A stretch of DNA of 34,662 nucleotides from a virus: positions 1 to 34,662 of IMG/VR virus record IMGVR_UViG_3300037584_000674. One strand, written 5' to 3'. A program made the translations under genes and the position numbers. Positions 19,154 through 29,179 of the stretch are shown here, piece by piece. How positions within the stretch are numbered: position 1 is the first letter of the stretch; each line of letters begins with the position of its first letter. The notes under the pieces are model-generated. The model worked only from the letters and a program-made list of their open reading frames with translations, had not been told where the DNA came from and searched no databases.

Positions 19154-22100
19154 CTAATATAATCCTTTCTCTAGTTTATCAAATAAAAAATCTGCGTACC
19201 AAACATTGTTATAGGGTATTGCCCTTCTTATTCTTCTGGCAGTATGATGTGTATGTCTGCCTCTACCCCAGTCATATATTATTTCCATAATGTTTCCAAT
19301 ACTTGATCCTGTAGGTGTTATAGAACCCATTTTTCTTTTTAATGATGTACCATAAGGTCTTTGTATACCTAATAACAGAGGTCTAATACCTACTTTATTG
19401 TCTGATAATGCCATCATAATTCTATCTATATCAGTAAATATACCACCAATACCTCCTCTTTCTGCACCATCTAATACCTTTTCTGATAATGTTTTATTAT
19501 CATAAGGTGCTCCAGTTTGCTTAGATCTAATTGCATCTATCATCATACCCAATAAGGTTAATGCAGCTAATGATTGTATAAATCTACCATCTTGTGCTTG
19601 TAATCCTCTTAATAACACTCTCCTGGTATAAGACATACCAAATTTTTTATATTGAAATATCAATGATCCACCTAAAGTATTAGCTATAAGCGGAGCATCA
19701 GCAAGTGAAGGTGTAACTATTATATTATCTACTTCTTGATATAAAGCTGCTCTAAATTTCATAGCAGCATCTAAATCATCAACACTATTAATCCATAGGT
19801 CAGTATTAGGAAACTTTAATAAATCATGGTCTTTTGTTAATGGACCACTACTTGTACCTTTACCATTACCATATTTTTGATACAACTCATTTACTTTAAT
19901 TATTGATGCCATTTCTTTTTTTGTGGCACTACCAAAACCTAATGATGCTACATATTCTCTTTCCCAGTTTTTAACACTTTTACCTTTTGCTAATCTCTCA
20001 ATAATATCTAGTAGTTTAGTTTGTGCCATAATTGTTGATGCAGTTTTAACAACAACATTCCAAGGATTTTGCATATTTCCATATTGAAACATAACTTGAT
20101 TTGCTTCTTGGAATAATTTTTCAGCACCAGTAAAACTAGAATGTAGGAAATCATTACCTGATATAATGTTAGCTCTAGACCAAGCAATAGTTGTATCCCA
20201 CATTTGACCAGCTAATCTTCCTTCTTTTAATCCAGCTTTAAATATTGATTTACCATTACCATTACTAAATGCTTGAATTAATTTTCTACTTGTATTTAAC
20301 AAACCATCTACAGTTAAAACTCTACCTATATCTGCTACTTGTGAAAATCCAGTTAGCATAGTTAAGTTATTAAATACTTTCATCATAGTAACACCTTTAA
20401 AAAAATAACTATTAGGATTATCAGGTATACCATATTTATTTTTAACTAGTTCTCTTAAATGTTCTGCTTTTATAATTTCATCATTAAATTTATCTAATTG
20501 TGATTTATTTGGATTAGGTGTTTTTCTAAAAAATTCATCATACATTTGTTGTAATCCTGGTGCATATCCTGTTTTACCATCTTCATAAAACCATCCAAAA
20601 GCATAAGGATCTCCATACTTTTTTGCTACAGCTATGTCTGGACCTACAGATCTGAAATATAAAGACATATTCATTTCCATGTTATCTTCTATAAAACCAG
20701 CTTTAGCTAATGCTTTATAGTCAATACCTTTCAAATATCTTTGTTTTAAATGTTTTGAGTGATAGCTATTTTTTAATTTATATACATTTGTAGGTGCAAT
20801 ATTTCTTGGTACTTTAGGAAAACTATTTGGTGCATAGTTTTTAAAACCATTGATGATGTCATCTATATCTTCAGGATCAAATTTAGGTTTACCTTTTACT
20901 TTTATATCTGCAAGTAATCTTCTCATTAAAGGTTCAAACTCAGCAAATCTTAAAGCTATTTGATCATGTTTATAATTTATGTTTACATAATTTTGTATCT
21001 TAGAAAAATTAGCTAGTTCTACATCTAAGTTTGCATTTTTTAAAAACTTTTCTGCTTCTGCTAATGTCCAGGTTTCTCCAGTTTCTCTAATAGTTCTGCT
21101 TTTTACTTTTGAGTTTCTCATACTATCAACTAAACCTTGTGCAAAATCTTGTCTTTTTATTGGCTCTAGCATATATAAAGCAAGGTTGTTTATTTCTCTT
21201 GCAAATACATCATAAAAATTAGAACTAATATATTCTGCATATGCAGCTATCTCTGAAACTTCATGTTTCTTTCCATTTAACATAGCATAAAATGTTTCTT
21301 TAAATACATCTTCTGGTGTCATGTATTTACTAAATTTCATACCTACTTTTGTTTTTGGTTTTACTTTGTCTTTAGATATTCTTTGTATAATTTTAGCTGT
21401 TGTTCTATATCCTTCTTCTATAGCATCTGCTAGTTTTGGAAGGTGTTCCATATTTCTAACTGTTTCTGCTGATAATGGTGTACCATAATGTTTTTTTGTA
21501 AACTCAAAATACAACGGACTAGTTACCATATTAATAGCATATTCTTTGCTACTCTTACTTCCTGTATTTACAAAATAATCTAATGGGGATAGAAACGATA
21601 ATCTTTCTACACCTAGTCCAGTTTTTTTATATCTAAAATCATCCCAATTTAATTGTTTAGTTAATTCATTATTATAGTTTGCATAGTTTCTACCTTCTCT
21701 TTCTATGATTCTATAATCATCTAACATAGTAGAACCTTTATGAACTATACCTTTTCTATTATCTAATATTTGATCATATGCTATTTTGTTTATTCTGTTT
21801 TCATAAGCAGCTTTAGTTTCTTTAGGATATTGTTTAAATACTTTATGAGCAAACTCATGCCTCATTACAAAACTTACAAACTCATCTATATTTTTAAAAT
21901 CTGATTTTTTAAAACCTTGTACTATTCCATCAGCCATTTTAACATTTTTGAAAGGTCTCCCTTGCTTGTACATATCTTTAATGCCATCTATATCTAGAAT
22001 AATAGTATCTGTTTGTTTATTATAAAATGCTGGTACATACTTTCCATCTGGTCTTGTTTTTCCTACTCCTTGACCAATGACAATATTTAGATTTGGGTAT

Positions 22101-22900
22101 TCATTTTTCATTACTTTAATGTAATCAGTTACATTTTTAGTAACTCCTGGTTTTACTGGTTTTGGTTTAGGTCCACCTATTAATCCAGATATACCTACTT
22201 CTGTTTTTGTAGCATCAGCTAAATCATCTAGGTCTATTGTTGTACCTTTAAAATCAGGATCATTTCTATACACATTACTTCTTTTGTCATACTTAGATAA
22301 TACAGGGCTTAATTTATGTAAAACACCAGCTATAGATGCACTTACTATTGCATCTGCTGTAGTTCTATCTCTATCAGTAAATTGTTTTAATGTTTCTTCT
22401 GCTGCTAATAAACCACCTATTTTAGAATATCTATTAGATTTTTCTCCCATCATAGCTAATCTTAATGGTTTGCTTAATATTAATATAGATGATGGATCTA
22501 GAAATATCTCACTAACTAAACTTACAGAATTAAAATATGGATTTTTCTGATCATCTATTTTTTGTTTTAAATTATTAATTCTAGCTATAGTTTCTGCTTT
22601 ACTTCTAGAATCAAAAAAATGTGTAGGTATTAATTCAAAATAATCTGATAATAAAGGATCTGTATAGGGATTATAATCTTCATCTGTTTGATCATCAAAG
22701 TCTTTATACTTTGCTATATTTTCAGGTATACCTAAAACAGTTCTATTTGATAAAGATCTCCATACTTTGTCAGGATTACCAAAGTAATCAAAAAATTCAT
22801 TTTTACTTTCTCTCCATTCTTCTAATGGACCTTTATCTTTTTGGATAATAGGTTTGCTTTTTTTATTTGGATCTTCGTCTTTTATAAATGGTCTACCCAT
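19154..22900 (-). CDS. Internal virion protein with HExxH peptidase motif (gp16-like, 1248 aa)
   Basis: The longest gene, placed as T7 gp16 is. A zinc peptidase motif HEFAH lies at residues 348-352, with possible third ligands Glu400 or Glu402 in RIIEREG; it follows an ITDTIILDIDGI-like strand region typical of peptidase domains in very large phage virion proteins. Most of the rest is helical and charged. It should be ejected into the host with the DNA, where the protease may open the cell wall or cleave proteins. It shares a base with the 899-aa gene. Confidence 0.78.
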   Translation of the reverse strand: MGRPFIKDEDPNKKSKPIIQKDKGPLEEWRESKNEFFDYFGNPDKVWRSLSNRTVLGIPENIAKYKDFDDQTDEDYNPYTDPLLSDYFELIPTHFFDSRSKAETIARINNLKQKIDDQKNPYFNSVSLVSEIFLDPSSILILSKPLRLAMMGEKSNRYSKIGGLLAAEETLKQFTDRDRTTADAIVSASIAGVLHKLSPVLSKYDKRSNVYRNDPDFKGTTIDLDDLADATKTEVGISGLIGGPKPKPVKPGVTKNVTDYIKVMKNEYPNLNIVIGQGVGKTRPDGKYVPAFYNKQTDTIILDIDGIKDMYKQGRPFKNVKMADGIVQGFKKSDFKNIDEFVSFVMRHEFAHKVFKQYPKETKAAYENRINKIAYDQILDNRKGIVHKGSTMLDDYRIIEREGRNYANYNNELTKQLNWDDFRYKKTGLGVERLSFLSPLDYFVNTGSKSSKEYAINMVTSPLYFEFTKKHYGTPLSAETVRNMEHLPKLADAIEEGYRTTAKIIQRISKDKVKPKTKVGMKFSKYMTPEDVFKETFYAMLNGKKHEVSEIAAYAEYISSNFYDVFAREINNLALYMLEPIKRQDFAQGLVDSMRNSKVKSRTIRETGETWTLAEAEKFLKNANLDVELANFSKIQNYVNINYKHDQIALRFAEFEPLMRRLLADIKVKGKPKFDPEDIDDIINGFKNYAPNSFPKVPRNIAPTNVYKLKNSYHSKHLKQRYLKGIDYKALAKAGFIEDNMEMNMSLYFRSVGPDIAVAKKYGDPYAFGWFYEDGKTGYAPGLQQMYDEFFRKTPNPNKSQLDKFNDEIIKAEHLRELVKNKYGIPDNPNSYFFKGVTMMKVFNNLTMLTGFSQVADIGRVLTVDGLLNTSRKLIQAFSNGNGKSIFKAGLKEGRLAGQMWDTTIAWSRANIISGNDFLHSSFTGAEKLFQEANQVMFQYGNMQNPWNVVVKTASTIMAQTKLLDIIERLAKGKSVKNWEREYVASLGFGSATKKEMASIIKVNELYQKYGNGKGTSSGPLTKDHDLLKFPNTDLWINSVDDLDAAMKFRAALYQEVDNIIVTPSLADAPLIANTLGGSLIFQYKKFGMSYTRRVLLRGLQAQDGRFIQSLAALTLLGMMIDAIRSKQTGAPYDNKTLSEKVLDGAERGGIGGIFTDIDRIMMALSDNKVGIRPLLLGIQRPYGTSLKRKMGSITPTGSSIGNIMEIIYDWGRGRHTHHTARRIRRAIPYNNVWYADFLFDKLEKGLY

Positions 22901-25599
22901 TATTTTCCTATATCTCTAAAATCTACTTGCTGTCCTGTGTATAATTGGAATAGTAATTCAGAATATAATTTATCTACATTCTCTCCACCTTTTAGTTTTC
23001 TTAGTATTGGACCTAAATACTTTTGTTGAATCATATCTTGCATATCACCATCAAGAACTAAATTGCCATCTACTAAATCTTTGAAAAATTCTTTTGTTAA
23101 AACACCAGGTTTAAACTGACCATCTTGTCCAACTATGCCTGTATATATACTTGGATTAAAATAACTACCATCAAAACTTAAATGGTTTAACATATCGTAC
23201 CCATATGGTTCATCAAACTGTGTACCAGAATTTGCTATATGAACTTCATACATTGTGGATATACCAGTAAAACCATTATCTACAGCTGTAACATATATAT
23301 TTCCTTGTTGTATTAATTCTCTAATTTCTTGATGGTTTGGTATTTCTACTTGACCACCAACAGAAAACTGACTTGCTACATCTTCATATAACTGATTATT
23401 TGGATCTGATAATATTGCATTAACATTGTTATAAACATATGAAGTAAGTGCATCTCCTATTTGGTTTTCTTTTAAATTACTGTGCATTTGTGTTATAGGT
23501 AAATATACATATGCTGTACCAGGATTATCATCCATAAAAGAACTAGTACCAAAATTATCTTTATGTCTATTTTCTAAAGCATTTCTTATTGCTTTATTTA
23601 AATTTCTTTGTATATCATTGTTATCATCATCAACATTCGATATAAGATTCATATATTCTAAAGTGTTATTTTGTATAACTTCATCTATTAATCTTGATGA
23701 TTTTTTATATATAGCCATAGCTTCAGCTTCTAATTCTGCAACTAAACTTGTTTCATCTAATCCTTGACCTTTATATGTAGTAATACCATCTTCACCAAAC
23801 TGTATGGTCATCATATCTTTTCTTCTTACTTTTTGAGATTGCACATAGTAATCAATCCAATATTGTGAGTAATTACCAATATTTTCATCAAGAAAACTCT
23901 TATTAACATTATTCATATTTGTTAATTCTGTTTCTGTATATTTAGATTTTCTTTTAAAATGTTGTGCTATTTCTTGAAAATCAAAACCTTTTGTTTGTAA
24001 ATTAATCATCTCATCATACATAGCAGATACATTTTTATTTATATTGTTTGCAATCAATCCATTACTTGTAATATTTGCATATGTACTTAATCTATTAGAT
24101 AATAAATTAGGTAATTCTTCTAATGGAGTATCTTCCATTTTTGCTGGATTTACTGCGTTTAACCAAGCAACCATACCATTAGGTACATATTGTTCTTTTC
24201 TAAATAAATTATTAAGTTGTGTTCTTGTTTCTCTACTTGCATTATCATAGTAACTAGGTGAATCTACATAATCATCACCTAAAGCATATTGTAAATATCC
24301 TTGCATTAATTCATCTTCACTAGCACCGATATTCATTTGTTTAAAATTATTACTTTGTATTAAAGATTTAAAACTTACTTCAGGATCACCTATATTTGCT
24401 ATTGCTTCATCCATATATCTTTTTACAAAGTTCTTTTTTGTATTAGCATCATACAGATTATAAATTTCTGACTCAGAAAATTTATCTTTATAAGTTTCAA
24501 AAAATTCATTGAATGTCCATTCTCTATATGTATTTGGTGAGCCTGGTGCAGCATCATCATTTCTAATAACAAACAAACTATTCGGACCCCAATAAGATAA
24601 ATTATTTAAATTATCATCAAGATCTTTGTAATCTTTATAATTATTAGCACTTACCATTCCACTTTGTTTAACTGCTTTAGTAGTATTAACTGATCTTAAT
24701 TGACCTAAATATTTTTCTGATTCATCTATAATACCTTTAACTGTTTGTTCACTTATAGACTTACCAGTTTCATCTTTAAATATATTATAGTTAATACCTC
24801 TTACATTATTCTTATCTTTTATATAATTATTAATATATTGATTAGCTGCCATATCTGCTGCTGCTACTTCTTCAGGATTTGTAATATCTATATTCTGATA
24901 AAATGATCTTAGTATTGCATTGTTTCTAGCTACTTCTACTTCAATTAATAAACCTAATTCAGTTTGTTGTAATGTTGATTCATTGTATTTACCCTGACTA
25001 AAAGGCATTAATGATTCATATTTTTCTTTATTTACTGCTAATGCTCTTGTTAAAACTGTAGCAGAATACTCATGAATAGAATCCATCATAGCTTCTGGAT
25101 TGGGTGCAGTTAAAGATAATTTCAAAAAATGATCTTCTTCATCTACAATAATATTATCTCTCCAAGTATTGTATTTTATTTCTGCATCAGCAAATGTAAT
25201 AGCATTAGATTGATCTCTTAATATTTCAAAACTATTAATAAACTTTTGTTGAAAATAACCATCTGCTGCTATCTTTAATCTTTCAGGTGCATTAGCTAAT
25301 ACAGAATCATTATATGCAGTCATTTCTGTTGTAAATGCTTCTAAGTTTGGGTTTTCGCCTGACTGTATAATTTCACTTACTTTATTATTTATATACATTC
25401 CTGTATTAAATTCGTAATCATTCATCCAGTTTGCATCATAAAGTTTTGCTTGTGCTTCACCTATTGAGTTTAATTGATCTGCTACTGTACCAGTAATGGT
25501 ACTTATAGAAGGAACACTTACACTTACAACACCCATTCTTGATGCTGTAGATGATGGTGATACTGTAGTAGTTGGACTTACTTTAGATATTTTAACCAC
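22900..25599 (-). CDS. Internal virion protein (gp15-like, 899 aa)
   Basis: A long, mostly helical, Asn/Asp-rich soluble protein with a Ser/Thr/Val-rich beginning (KVSPTTTVSPSSTASRM). I see no enzymatic signature. Placement between the 170-aa membrane protein and the giant HExxH protein is that of T7 gp15, which builds part of the DNA ejection channel in the periplasm. The assignment is by position, size and composition only. Confidence 0.7.
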   Translation of the reverse strand: MVKISKVSPTTTVSPSSTASRMGVVSVSVPSISTITGTVADQLNSIGEAQAKLYDANWMNDYEFNTGMYINNKVSEIIQSGENPNLEAFTTEMTAYNDSVLANAPERLKIAADGYFQQKFINSFEILRDQSNAITFADAEIKYNTWRDNIIVDEEDHFLKLSLTAPNPEAMMDSIHEYSATVLTRALAVNKEKYESLMPFSQGKYNESTLQQTELGLLIEVEVARNNAILRSFYQNIDITNPEEVAAADMAANQYINNYIKDKNNVRGINYNIFKDETGKSISEQTVKGIIDESEKYLGQLRSVNTTKAVKQSGMVSANNYKDYKDLDDNLNNLSYWGPNSLFVIRNDDAAPGSPNTYREWTFNEFFETYKDKFSESEIYNLYDANTKKNFVKRYMDEAIANIGDPEVSFKSLIQSNNFKQMNIGASEDELMQGYLQYALGDDYVDSPSYYDNASRETRTQLNNLFRKEQYVPNGMVAWLNAVNPAKMEDTPLEELPNLLSNRLSTYANITSNGLIANNINKNVSAMYDEMINLQTKGFDFQEIAQHFKRKSKYTETELTNMNNVNKSFLDENIGNYSQYWIDYYVQSQKVRRKDMMTIQFGEDGITTYKGQGLDETSLVAELEAEAMAIYKKSSRLIDEVIQNNTLEYMNLISNVDDDNNDIQRNLNKAIRNALENRHKDNFGTSSFMDDNPGTAYVYLPITQMHSNLKENQIGDALTSYVYNNVNAILSDPNNQLYEDVASQFSVGGQVEIPNHQEIRELIQQGNIYVTAVDNGFTGISTMYEVHIANSGTQFDEPYGYDMLNHLSFDGSYFNPSIYTGIVGQDGQFKPGVLTKEFFKDLVDGNLVLDGDMQDMIQQKYLGPILRKLKGGENVDKLYSELLFQLYTGQQVDFRDIGK

Positions 25600-26104
25600 G
25601 CATAATCCTATTCTTAAATCCTAAAACTTTTTCTCCAAATGTTTTTTCTCCTACTTTTCTATACATATCATGGTATTGCCAACCATTAATAATATTAGTT
25701 GATGCTGCTACCATTGTTCCTATAGTAGAATATCTTGCATCAAGTTTTTCATTGTAAATAGCTTGATCATATGATGTTACAATTTTTTTTGTATTAAATG
25801 CTATATTAGATAAATCTTTATCTAATACATCTCTAACATCTTGTTGGATAGCTAAAAAACTTCTACTTTCCCCTACTCCACTTGCACCCTTAACTGCTCT
25901 ATTGTTTGCAAGTATTTGTTCTACTTCTCTCCTTCTATTAAGTTCTGCTTGTAATCCTTCAAACTCTGCTATCTTTGATTCTTGTTCATATCTTCTAGTC
26001 ATTTCTTTAGCAGCAGCTCTTTGAGCTGATAGTTGCATCAAAGCTCCAGCTGTGCTAATTCCAGCAGAAATCATAAACATAGTTGCTGGTGTTATTGCCG
26101 CCAT
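25592..26104 (-). CDS. Internal virion protein (gp14-like, 170 aa)
   Basis: A hydrophobic Ala/Ser/Gly-rich N-terminal segment (ATMFMISAGISTAGALMQL) followed by a charged helix (EFEGLQAELNRRREVEQILA) and a mixed C-terminal part. T7-type gp14 proteins have this layout: a membrane-inserting N-terminus and a coiled coil used to form the outer-membrane ejection pore. It overlaps the 899-aa gene start by 8 bp. Confidence 0.75.
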   Translation of the reverse strand: MAAITPATMFMISAGISTAGALMQLSAQRAAAKEMTRRYEQESKIAEFEGLQAELNRRREVEQILANNRAVKGASGVGESRSFLAIQQDVRDVLDKDLSNIAFNTKKIVTSYDQAIYNEKLDARYSTIGTMVAASTNIINGWQYHDMYRKVGEKTFGEKVLGFKNRIMRG

Positions 26105-28299
26105 TAATATACTACCTCCAATGCCATTCCTAATAATTTTAAAGGTAATGGTTCTGTTTGTGTAATTTTAACTGTAGGGGATCTATCATATCCTAAAAAA
26201 TAAAACTCTTTTTTACCAGTAACACTCGCCACCGATTGAGCTACATCAAAGTCTACTTGTCTAATAACTAAATTTTTTGCAGTTTTATCTGATGCTTGTA
26301 ATGCTACATTTAATGTTTCAGATATATCTATAACTGCTCTTGATATTCTTTTAAACTCTCCTGTTAATGGACCAGTTTGTACTTCTTTATCAATAGGCAT
26401 TGTTTCTAACTCAGGACTAAAACTAAATCCAATATCTACTCCAGCAGCATGAGCTTCATTTAAAGTAATAGTATTTGATCCTGTAGTAGTAAATGTTCCT
26501 AATGCCATAGTACCATCAACAGCATAAACTAAAGTAGATGTCAAGTGTGCTGGAGTATTATGTAGTCTACCTTGTACTATTGTTATTACTGCGTTATCTG
26601 ATGGAGTTGCAGCAAGTGCCTGATTTAAAACTAATGTAAACCCAGATGATGTAGCATTTACAGTCTGAATAGTGTATTCTGTACTGTTACCAGCTATTGT
26701 AATAATATCATTAGGATTAGGAGCTGATGTATATCCATCTACATTCAGGGTTGATCCTGACTGACTACCACCATTTACTTTAGGTGAACCTTGTTGATTT
26801 AAAGTTGTAACACCAGAACAATCTAATGTTAATGAATCATCATCAGCAAACTTTTCTAAAGTATATATAGTAGAACCTCCTATAGATCTTTTTACCACTG
26901 TAAATAAATTTTCATTTACTGCTGTAATACTTGTATATTTATCACCTTCTCTAGTACTCCATGCTGTCCATCCAGCTATTTTTTCAGATCTAATACTATG
27001 AAATAAAGCTAATGTGCCATTTGTATTTGTAAAAAATGCAAACTGTTCTGGTCTTGTAGATGTTCCTGTAATCATTGTCATGTCTACAGGATTATCAATT
27101 ACTTGTGATGCTAATATAGAAATAGATGTAGAGGCATATGCAGATTCTACATCTGAAAAAAGATATTCTCTTATGGCTTTTCCATTTTTTTGTGCATATA
27201 AAGTTGCTCCATCAAATATTACTGGTCTTGCTCTATTACATCCGTATGGAGTTTGCCTCATAAAAACTATATTGGATGGTGTTACTGCTGATGTATCTGT
27301 AGATGTTGGAACAAAAAACTCTCCTCCATCAGTAAATACTTGTAAATTTCTTGAAGATACTAAGTGTCTTATTTCATTTATTCTATCAGCTGTTATTGTT
27401 ACATCTATTGCATCACTAGCATTTCCTGAACCTATATCAAAATTAAAATATTCTCCTACTACAGATCCTATAACTGCTGCTGGTTTATCTTTGATACCAC
27501 CAAAATATAATCTGTTATCATGGAATGTTACTGCTTGTGGAAAACCTTTAATAGAAGATATAAGTTGTTCTGCCCAAACAAAATGCGGACCATTACTTAC
27601 TGCATCTTCTATAACTGTAACTGTTATTTCTGTAGCACTTGTAAAGCCTGTTACTTTAACTTGTTTATTATTTACTAATAAATATGTTCCTACATATGCA
27701 CTTGTAAAATAACCAGAACTAGCTGTTAATGTTCTTCCTGTTCCAGTTGCATGAGCAGACAAAGTAACTGATATACTTGAATCTGCATATTTAAAAAATG
27801 GTTGTGTTGTTTTGTTTACTCCTCCAACAGATACAGTTTCATTTTCTTCGAACTCAAATAAACTTACAGAAAAATTAGATGCAGATGTTCTAACTATTTT
27901 TACTATTGGATTATTTCTATGAACTATAAATACTGTATCACCAAACTGTGCATAGTTTAGTTCAAATAACTGTGCTGTAGTCCAATTACAATTACTTGTA
28001 ATGTTTGATTGTACACTTGCACCAGTACTATCAAATACATCTAATCTATTATTAGATAAAGCAAATACTGCCATCTCATCATTTGAAAATATAAAAGGTA
28101 GTATTCTTGATTCACCTGGTAACTGTGCTTTAAATGTAGTTCCAGGTCTACGCATTAATCCACCTTCATCTAATAGATACCAATTTCTTAATGTCTTTGC
28201 TCCATTAAAATATGCTGAAGCATCAGTTCGTGCATTTAATAAGGGATTAAGTTCACCACTTGAAAAGTTGGTATATACAGTTCTGAGAACATTAGCCAT
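26104..28299 (-). CDS. Tail tubular/nozzle protein (gp12-like, 731 aa)
   Basis: The start MANVLRTVYTNFSSGELNP with LNARTDASAYFNGAKTLRNW and GGLMRRPGTTFKA is a common podovirus nozzle (tail tube B, stabilisation protein) beginning. A long beta-rich protein follows, with several propeller-like repeats. It should form the lower tail through which DNA passes and to which fibres attach. It shares a base with the tube A gene at 28299 and with the gp14-like gene at 26104. Confidence 0.85.
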   Translation of the reverse strand: MANVLRTVYTNFSSGELNPLLNARTDASAYFNGAKTLRNWYLLDEGGLMRRPGTTFKAQLPGESRILPFIFSNDEMAVFALSNNRLDVFDSTGASVQSNITSNCNWTTAQLFELNYAQFGDTVFIVHRNNPIVKIVRTSASNFSVSLFEFEENETVSVGGVNKTTQPFFKYADSSISVTLSAHATGTGRTLTASSGYFTSAYVGTYLLVNNKQVKVTGFTSATEITVTVIEDAVSNGPHFVWAEQLISSIKGFPQAVTFHDNRLYFGGIKDKPAAVIGSVVGEYFNFDIGSGNASDAIDVTITADRINEIRHLVSSRNLQVFTDGGEFFVPTSTDTSAVTPSNIVFMRQTPYGCNRARPVIFDGATLYAQKNGKAIREYLFSDVESAYASTSISILASQVIDNPVDMTMITGTSTRPEQFAFFTNTNGTLALFHSIRSEKIAGWTAWSTREGDKYTSITAVNENLFTVVKRSIGGSTIYTLEKFADDDSLTLDCSGVTTLNQQGSPKVNGGSQSGSTLNVDGYTSAPNPNDIITIAGNSTEYTIQTVNATSSGFTLVLNQALAATPSDNAVITIVQGRLHNTPAHLTSTLVYAVDGTMALGTFTTTGSNTITLNEAHAAGVDIGFSFSPELETMPIDKEVQTGPLTGEFKRISRAVIDISETLNVALQASDKTAKNLVIRQVDFDVAQSVASVTGKKEFYFLGYDRSPTVKITQTEPLPLKLLGMALEVVY

Positions 28300-28895
28300 T
28301 AATATCCTCCAGTAGTTAATCTATCCTGTATAAACCTTTTTGTATTAAGTACACTATTTGATACTTCTTGACTATCTATGTTCTTTGCTATTCTCATTTG
28401 GTTTTCACCAAGTGTTTCAAACTGTTGTATCATCTGTGCATCTCTAGCTACAGATCCAGCAAATATTGCTGCTAATTTATATTGTAAAGCTAATTTAAAA
28501 TATTCTGGAAACTCTGCTTCTGTTTGTCTAAATATATAATCTGCTATTAATGTATTGCTAGATCCATAATTATTTACAAATATTTTATCTCCATATCTAG
28601 CATATTTTATTGGGTTATCATTTACAGTAACTGTATTTAAAACTAATAATTCAGGACTTGCTGGTAGCTGATAAGCAAATTGGTATCTTCCAGTAGGTGC
28701 ATCAGCTAATAAAGAAAGTTGTTTTTGTTCTGTAGCAAACTTCCATCTATGTCTTGATAAACAAGACTTCAATATGTTTTCATACATATTAGAAGCTACT
28801 AAGGCTTCTGTAGAGCCATCATCAAAAGATGATATCGGAGAAGCTCCGATCATTATGATAGCTCTTGCACATATATCTACTTTAGTATCTGCCAT
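28299..28895 (-). CDS. Tail tubular protein A (gp11-like, 198 aa)
   Basis: The gp11 pattern is seen: VDICARAIIMIGASPISSF at the start, then SRHRWKFATEQKQLSLL, and YQFAYQLPASPELLVL. This head-tail adaptor ring joins portal and nozzle. The start codon has no Shine-Dalgarno; instead a strong G6/C6 hairpin (28903-28921) lies 8 bases upstream, so expression relative to the capsid genes may be controlled at that point. Confidence 0.85.
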   Translation of the reverse strand: MADTKVDICARAIIMIGASPISSFDDGSTEALVASNMYENILKSCLSRHRWKFATEQKQLSLLADAPTGRYQFAYQLPASPELLVLNTVTVNDNPIKYARYGDKIFVNNYGSSNTLIADYIFRQTEAEFPEYFKLALQYKLAAIFAGSVARDAQMIQQFETLGENQMRIAKNIDSQEVSNSVLNTKRFIQDRLTTGGY

Positions 28896-28902
28896 AGTTA
28901 AA

Positions 28903-28921
28903 GGGGGGAATAAATCCCCCC
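28903..28921 (-). terminator. G6/C6 hairpin between capsid and tail genes
   Basis: On the minus strand GGGGGGA pairs with TCCCCCC around a TTTAT loop, followed by TTTAACT and then the ATG of the tail tube A gene. The stem is strong but the U-run is only three bases, so partial termination or RNA protection of the capsid message is more likely than full stop. Confidence 0.5.
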
Positions 28922-28928
28922 AATATCA

Positions 28929-29177
28929 TTATGATAATAATGCAGTTGTTACTGTAGAAGATGTTGCAGCTGATACAATTAAAATATCTACTACACCATT
29001 TGATCCACCACTGTTTACAATGATTACATCACCAGCATTTAAATCGCCTGTTGCTGATAAAAAGTAATCTGCATCATCAATAGTACCAATAGCATCACCA
29101 TCAGTATAATACCAAAGTGAATTAGAATCTCCCATTTGAGATATCTTTTTCACAGGATTAGTTGTTTCGTATGCCAT
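28929..29177 (-). CDS. Small capsid-associated protein, decoration-like (82 aa)
   Basis: GGGAGG lies 8 bases before the ATG. The protein is acidic and beta-rich (LWYYTDGDAIGTIDDADYFL, GDVIIVNSGGSNG), like the short proteins encoded after the major capsid protein in marine podoviruses that decorate heads or form head fibres. Assignment is by shape and position only. Confidence 0.6.
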   Translation of the reverse strand: MAYETTNPVKKISQMGDSNSLWYYTDGDAIGTIDDADYFLSATGDLNAGDVIIVNSGGSNGVVDILIVSAATSSTVTTALLS

Positions 29178-29179
29178 GA

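Noticed and set aside
18171-19157. Long open frame (328 aa) on the plus strand opposite the fibre gene
   Set aside because: It is created by the Ala/Ser/Thr repeat of the fibre (GCN-rich codons give open Ala/Val frames on the other strand); no ribosome site and low-complexity product.
27014-27712. Plus-strand open frame of 232 aa opposite the nozzle gene
   Set aside because: It lies fully antisense to a well-supported structural gene, starts mid-gene without a Shine-Dalgarno and has no recognisable product.
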